Assembly (NCBI GenBank): GCA_030631445.1
Contig: DAOVLD010000099.1
Coordinates: 1-6,813 of the forward strand
Source: Bacteroidota bacterium
GTDB lineage: Bacteria; Bacteroidota; Bacteroidia; Bacteroidales; VadinHA17
Length of the DNA: 6,813 nucleotides
Direction: 5' to 3'
Position 1 is the stretch's first letter. Each line of letters starts with the position of its first letter. Shown one piece after another: positions 5,915-6,813 of the stretch. A program made the position numbers and the translations under genes. Below the pieces are notes generated by a model, which had not been told where the DNA came from, did not search any database, and saw only the letters and a list, made by a program, of their open reading frames with translations.

Positions 5915-6813
5915 ATGAAATTACCAATTATTAACCGGCTAATTATATTGCCGGTTTCATATATTACCCTTTCTGTTTCCGTCCTTTTTTTGGGCGGTTT
6001 GTTTTTACTAACTTCTTGCGACGACGAAGGCACCCTTATAGGTGAAAATCTCCAACCCCAAAACGACAAATTTTCAGTTAATTATTATGATGAGTTCCTG
6101 GTTGAAGTGTATACCGGATTATTAGATTCATTAAGAACAGATGAAACGGCATTAGCTATAGCTGGTGAATTTATTGATCCTGTATTTGGTACTACTAACG
6201 CTGATTTTATTTCACAGGTACGATTGTCAGGCGAATTGATTTTTAGCGAGTATCCTCCGGTTATTGATTCTCTTATTGTGTTTCTTGAAGTTGCCGGTTT
6301 ATATGGTGATACTAATTCTATAATGGAAATTAATGTTCATGAGCTTAAAAAAGATTTTTATCCTGATTCTGCTTATTACTCAAATTTGAATCAGGAAGGT
6401 TTATACTATGAGAATGTTGTAGGCTCGGCAAATTACAATGCATCTGATACTTTAATTAAAATATATATGAATGATGCATTTGCTGAGAAGATAATAGCTG
6501 ATACAAGTATTTTAGTCTCGCAGGACGACTTTTTGCAGAAATTTAAAGGCTTGTATTTCACTTCAGATATACAGGCAGGGAATGGATCATTAACCAATTT
6601 TAACCTGCTTTCATTATCAACCGAAATGGTATTATTTTTTCATTATCCCTCATCCGATACATTGTTTTATTTTTATAATTTCTCTATTAGCCAAAATTCT
6701 GCACGTATAAATTTGTATTCTCATGATTTCAGCACTGCTGATCCTGCCTACAGAATCGCCCATCTGAATGATAATATAGAAGACAGTGTCAGCTACACAC
6801 AAGGATTGGCGGG
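5915..6813 (+). CDS. DUF4270 domain lipoprotein, 3' truncated
   Basis: An uncharacterised Bacteroidota envelope lipoprotein; 299 complete codons are visible and the frame is still open at the right edge. The N-terminus has K2 and R8, a hydrophobic stretch (about 10-33) and a lipobox L-T-S-C with the lipidated Cys at 35, so it should be a signal peptidase II substrate. The residues after Cys are D-D-E-G; an acidic run there resembles the lipoprotein export signal that sends Bacteroidota lipoproteins to the cell surface (inference). DUF4270 marks are GEFIDPVFGTTNADFISQ (84-101), YPPVIDSLIVFLE (113-125), FKGLYF (210-215) and SYTQGLA at the visible end, which in relatives leads into the C-terminal part. 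The ATG at 5915 is 7 bp after the previous stop. Relatives encode DUF4270 proteins next to the same GT5-like gene. No catalytic motif is known to me, so the function is unknown. Confidence 0.85.
   Translation, partial: MKLPIINRLIILPVSYITLSVSVLFLGGLFLLTSCDDEGTLIGENLQPQNDKFSVNYYDEFLVEVYTGLLDSLRTDETALAIAGEFIDPVFGTTNADFISQVRLSGELIFSEYPPVIDSLIVFLEVAGLYGDTNSIMEINVHELKKDFYPDSAYYSNLNQEGLYYENVVGSANYNASDTLIKIYMNDAFAEKIIADTSILVSQDDFLQKFKGLYFTSDIQAGNGSLTNFNLLSLSTEMVLFFHYPSSDTLFYFYNFSISQNSARINLYSHDFSTADPAYRIAHLNDNIEDSVSYTQGLA
5933..5956 (+). other. GC-rich hairpin in the first codons of the DUF4270 gene
   Basis: AACCGGC (5933-5939) and GCCGGTT (5950-5956) form a perfect 7-bp inverted repeat around a 10-nt A/T loop, which may add three more A-T pairs (5941-5943 with 5947-5949) beside a bulged base. 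It lies 26 bases after the stop codon of the GT5-like gene, over codons 7-14 of the downstream gene. A following T run is lacking (TCATATATTACCC), so it is not a textbook intrinsic terminator. It could reduce read-through, or stabilise the upstream message. Confidence 0.4.

Noticed and set aside
5731..6069. 112-aa - strand reading frame across the GT5-like/DUF4270 junction
   Set aside because: Antisense to two supported genes, with no family signature and no promoter-like element.

Overview
This 6.8 kb window is AT-rich and carries chromosomal genes of a Bacteroidota bacterium, most like the Bacteroidales/Marinilabiliales. The assignment rests on the mix of proteins: a DUF4270 lipoprotein with an acidic stretch right after the lipobox cysteine, a short glycogen-synthase-like protein of a type known from this phylum, a stand-alone heptose-1-phosphate adenylyltransferase, and promoter elements that fit the Bacteroidota TAnnTTTG/TTG pattern rather than the E. 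coli one.

Layout. (1) Bases 1-1782, + strand: the C-terminal three quarters of a class A penicillin-binding protein (PBP1A type) whose 5' end lies outside the window. (2) Bases 1783-1881: about 99 bp between two converging genes, filled almost wholly by a degenerate 7-bp tandem repeat. (3) Bases 1882-4818, - strand: a tight three-gene operon, read from right to left: a YbhN/AglD2-like (UPF0104) membrane protein, rfaE2 and radA. The first two genes overlap in a TGATG stop/start; the last two are 7 bp apart. (4) Bases 4819-5100: a 282-bp divergent control region. It has a candidate promoter on each strand, and the two share the same 14-bp core (TAAnTTTGCAAATT) in the direction of transcription. 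(5) Bases 5101 to the end, + strand: a GT5-like protein of 268 aa, then after 7 bp a DUF4270 lipoprotein that runs off the right edge.

Function. Most of the window concerns the cell envelope: peptidoglycan polymerisation and crosslinking, the ADP-heptose step of LPS core synthesis, a membrane protein of a flippase/lipid-modifying superfamily, and a probably surface-directed lipoprotein. RadA, a recombination branch-migration helicase, rides at the end of the envelope operon. I see no defence system, mobile element, CRISPR array, rRNA or tRNA. The points most worth a second look are the matched divergent promoters, the apparent absence of panC/panD from a place where relatives often carry them, the half-size glycogen-synthase-like protein without its nucleotide-sugar motif, the 7-bp repeat block, and the non-ATG start of the membrane protein gene.
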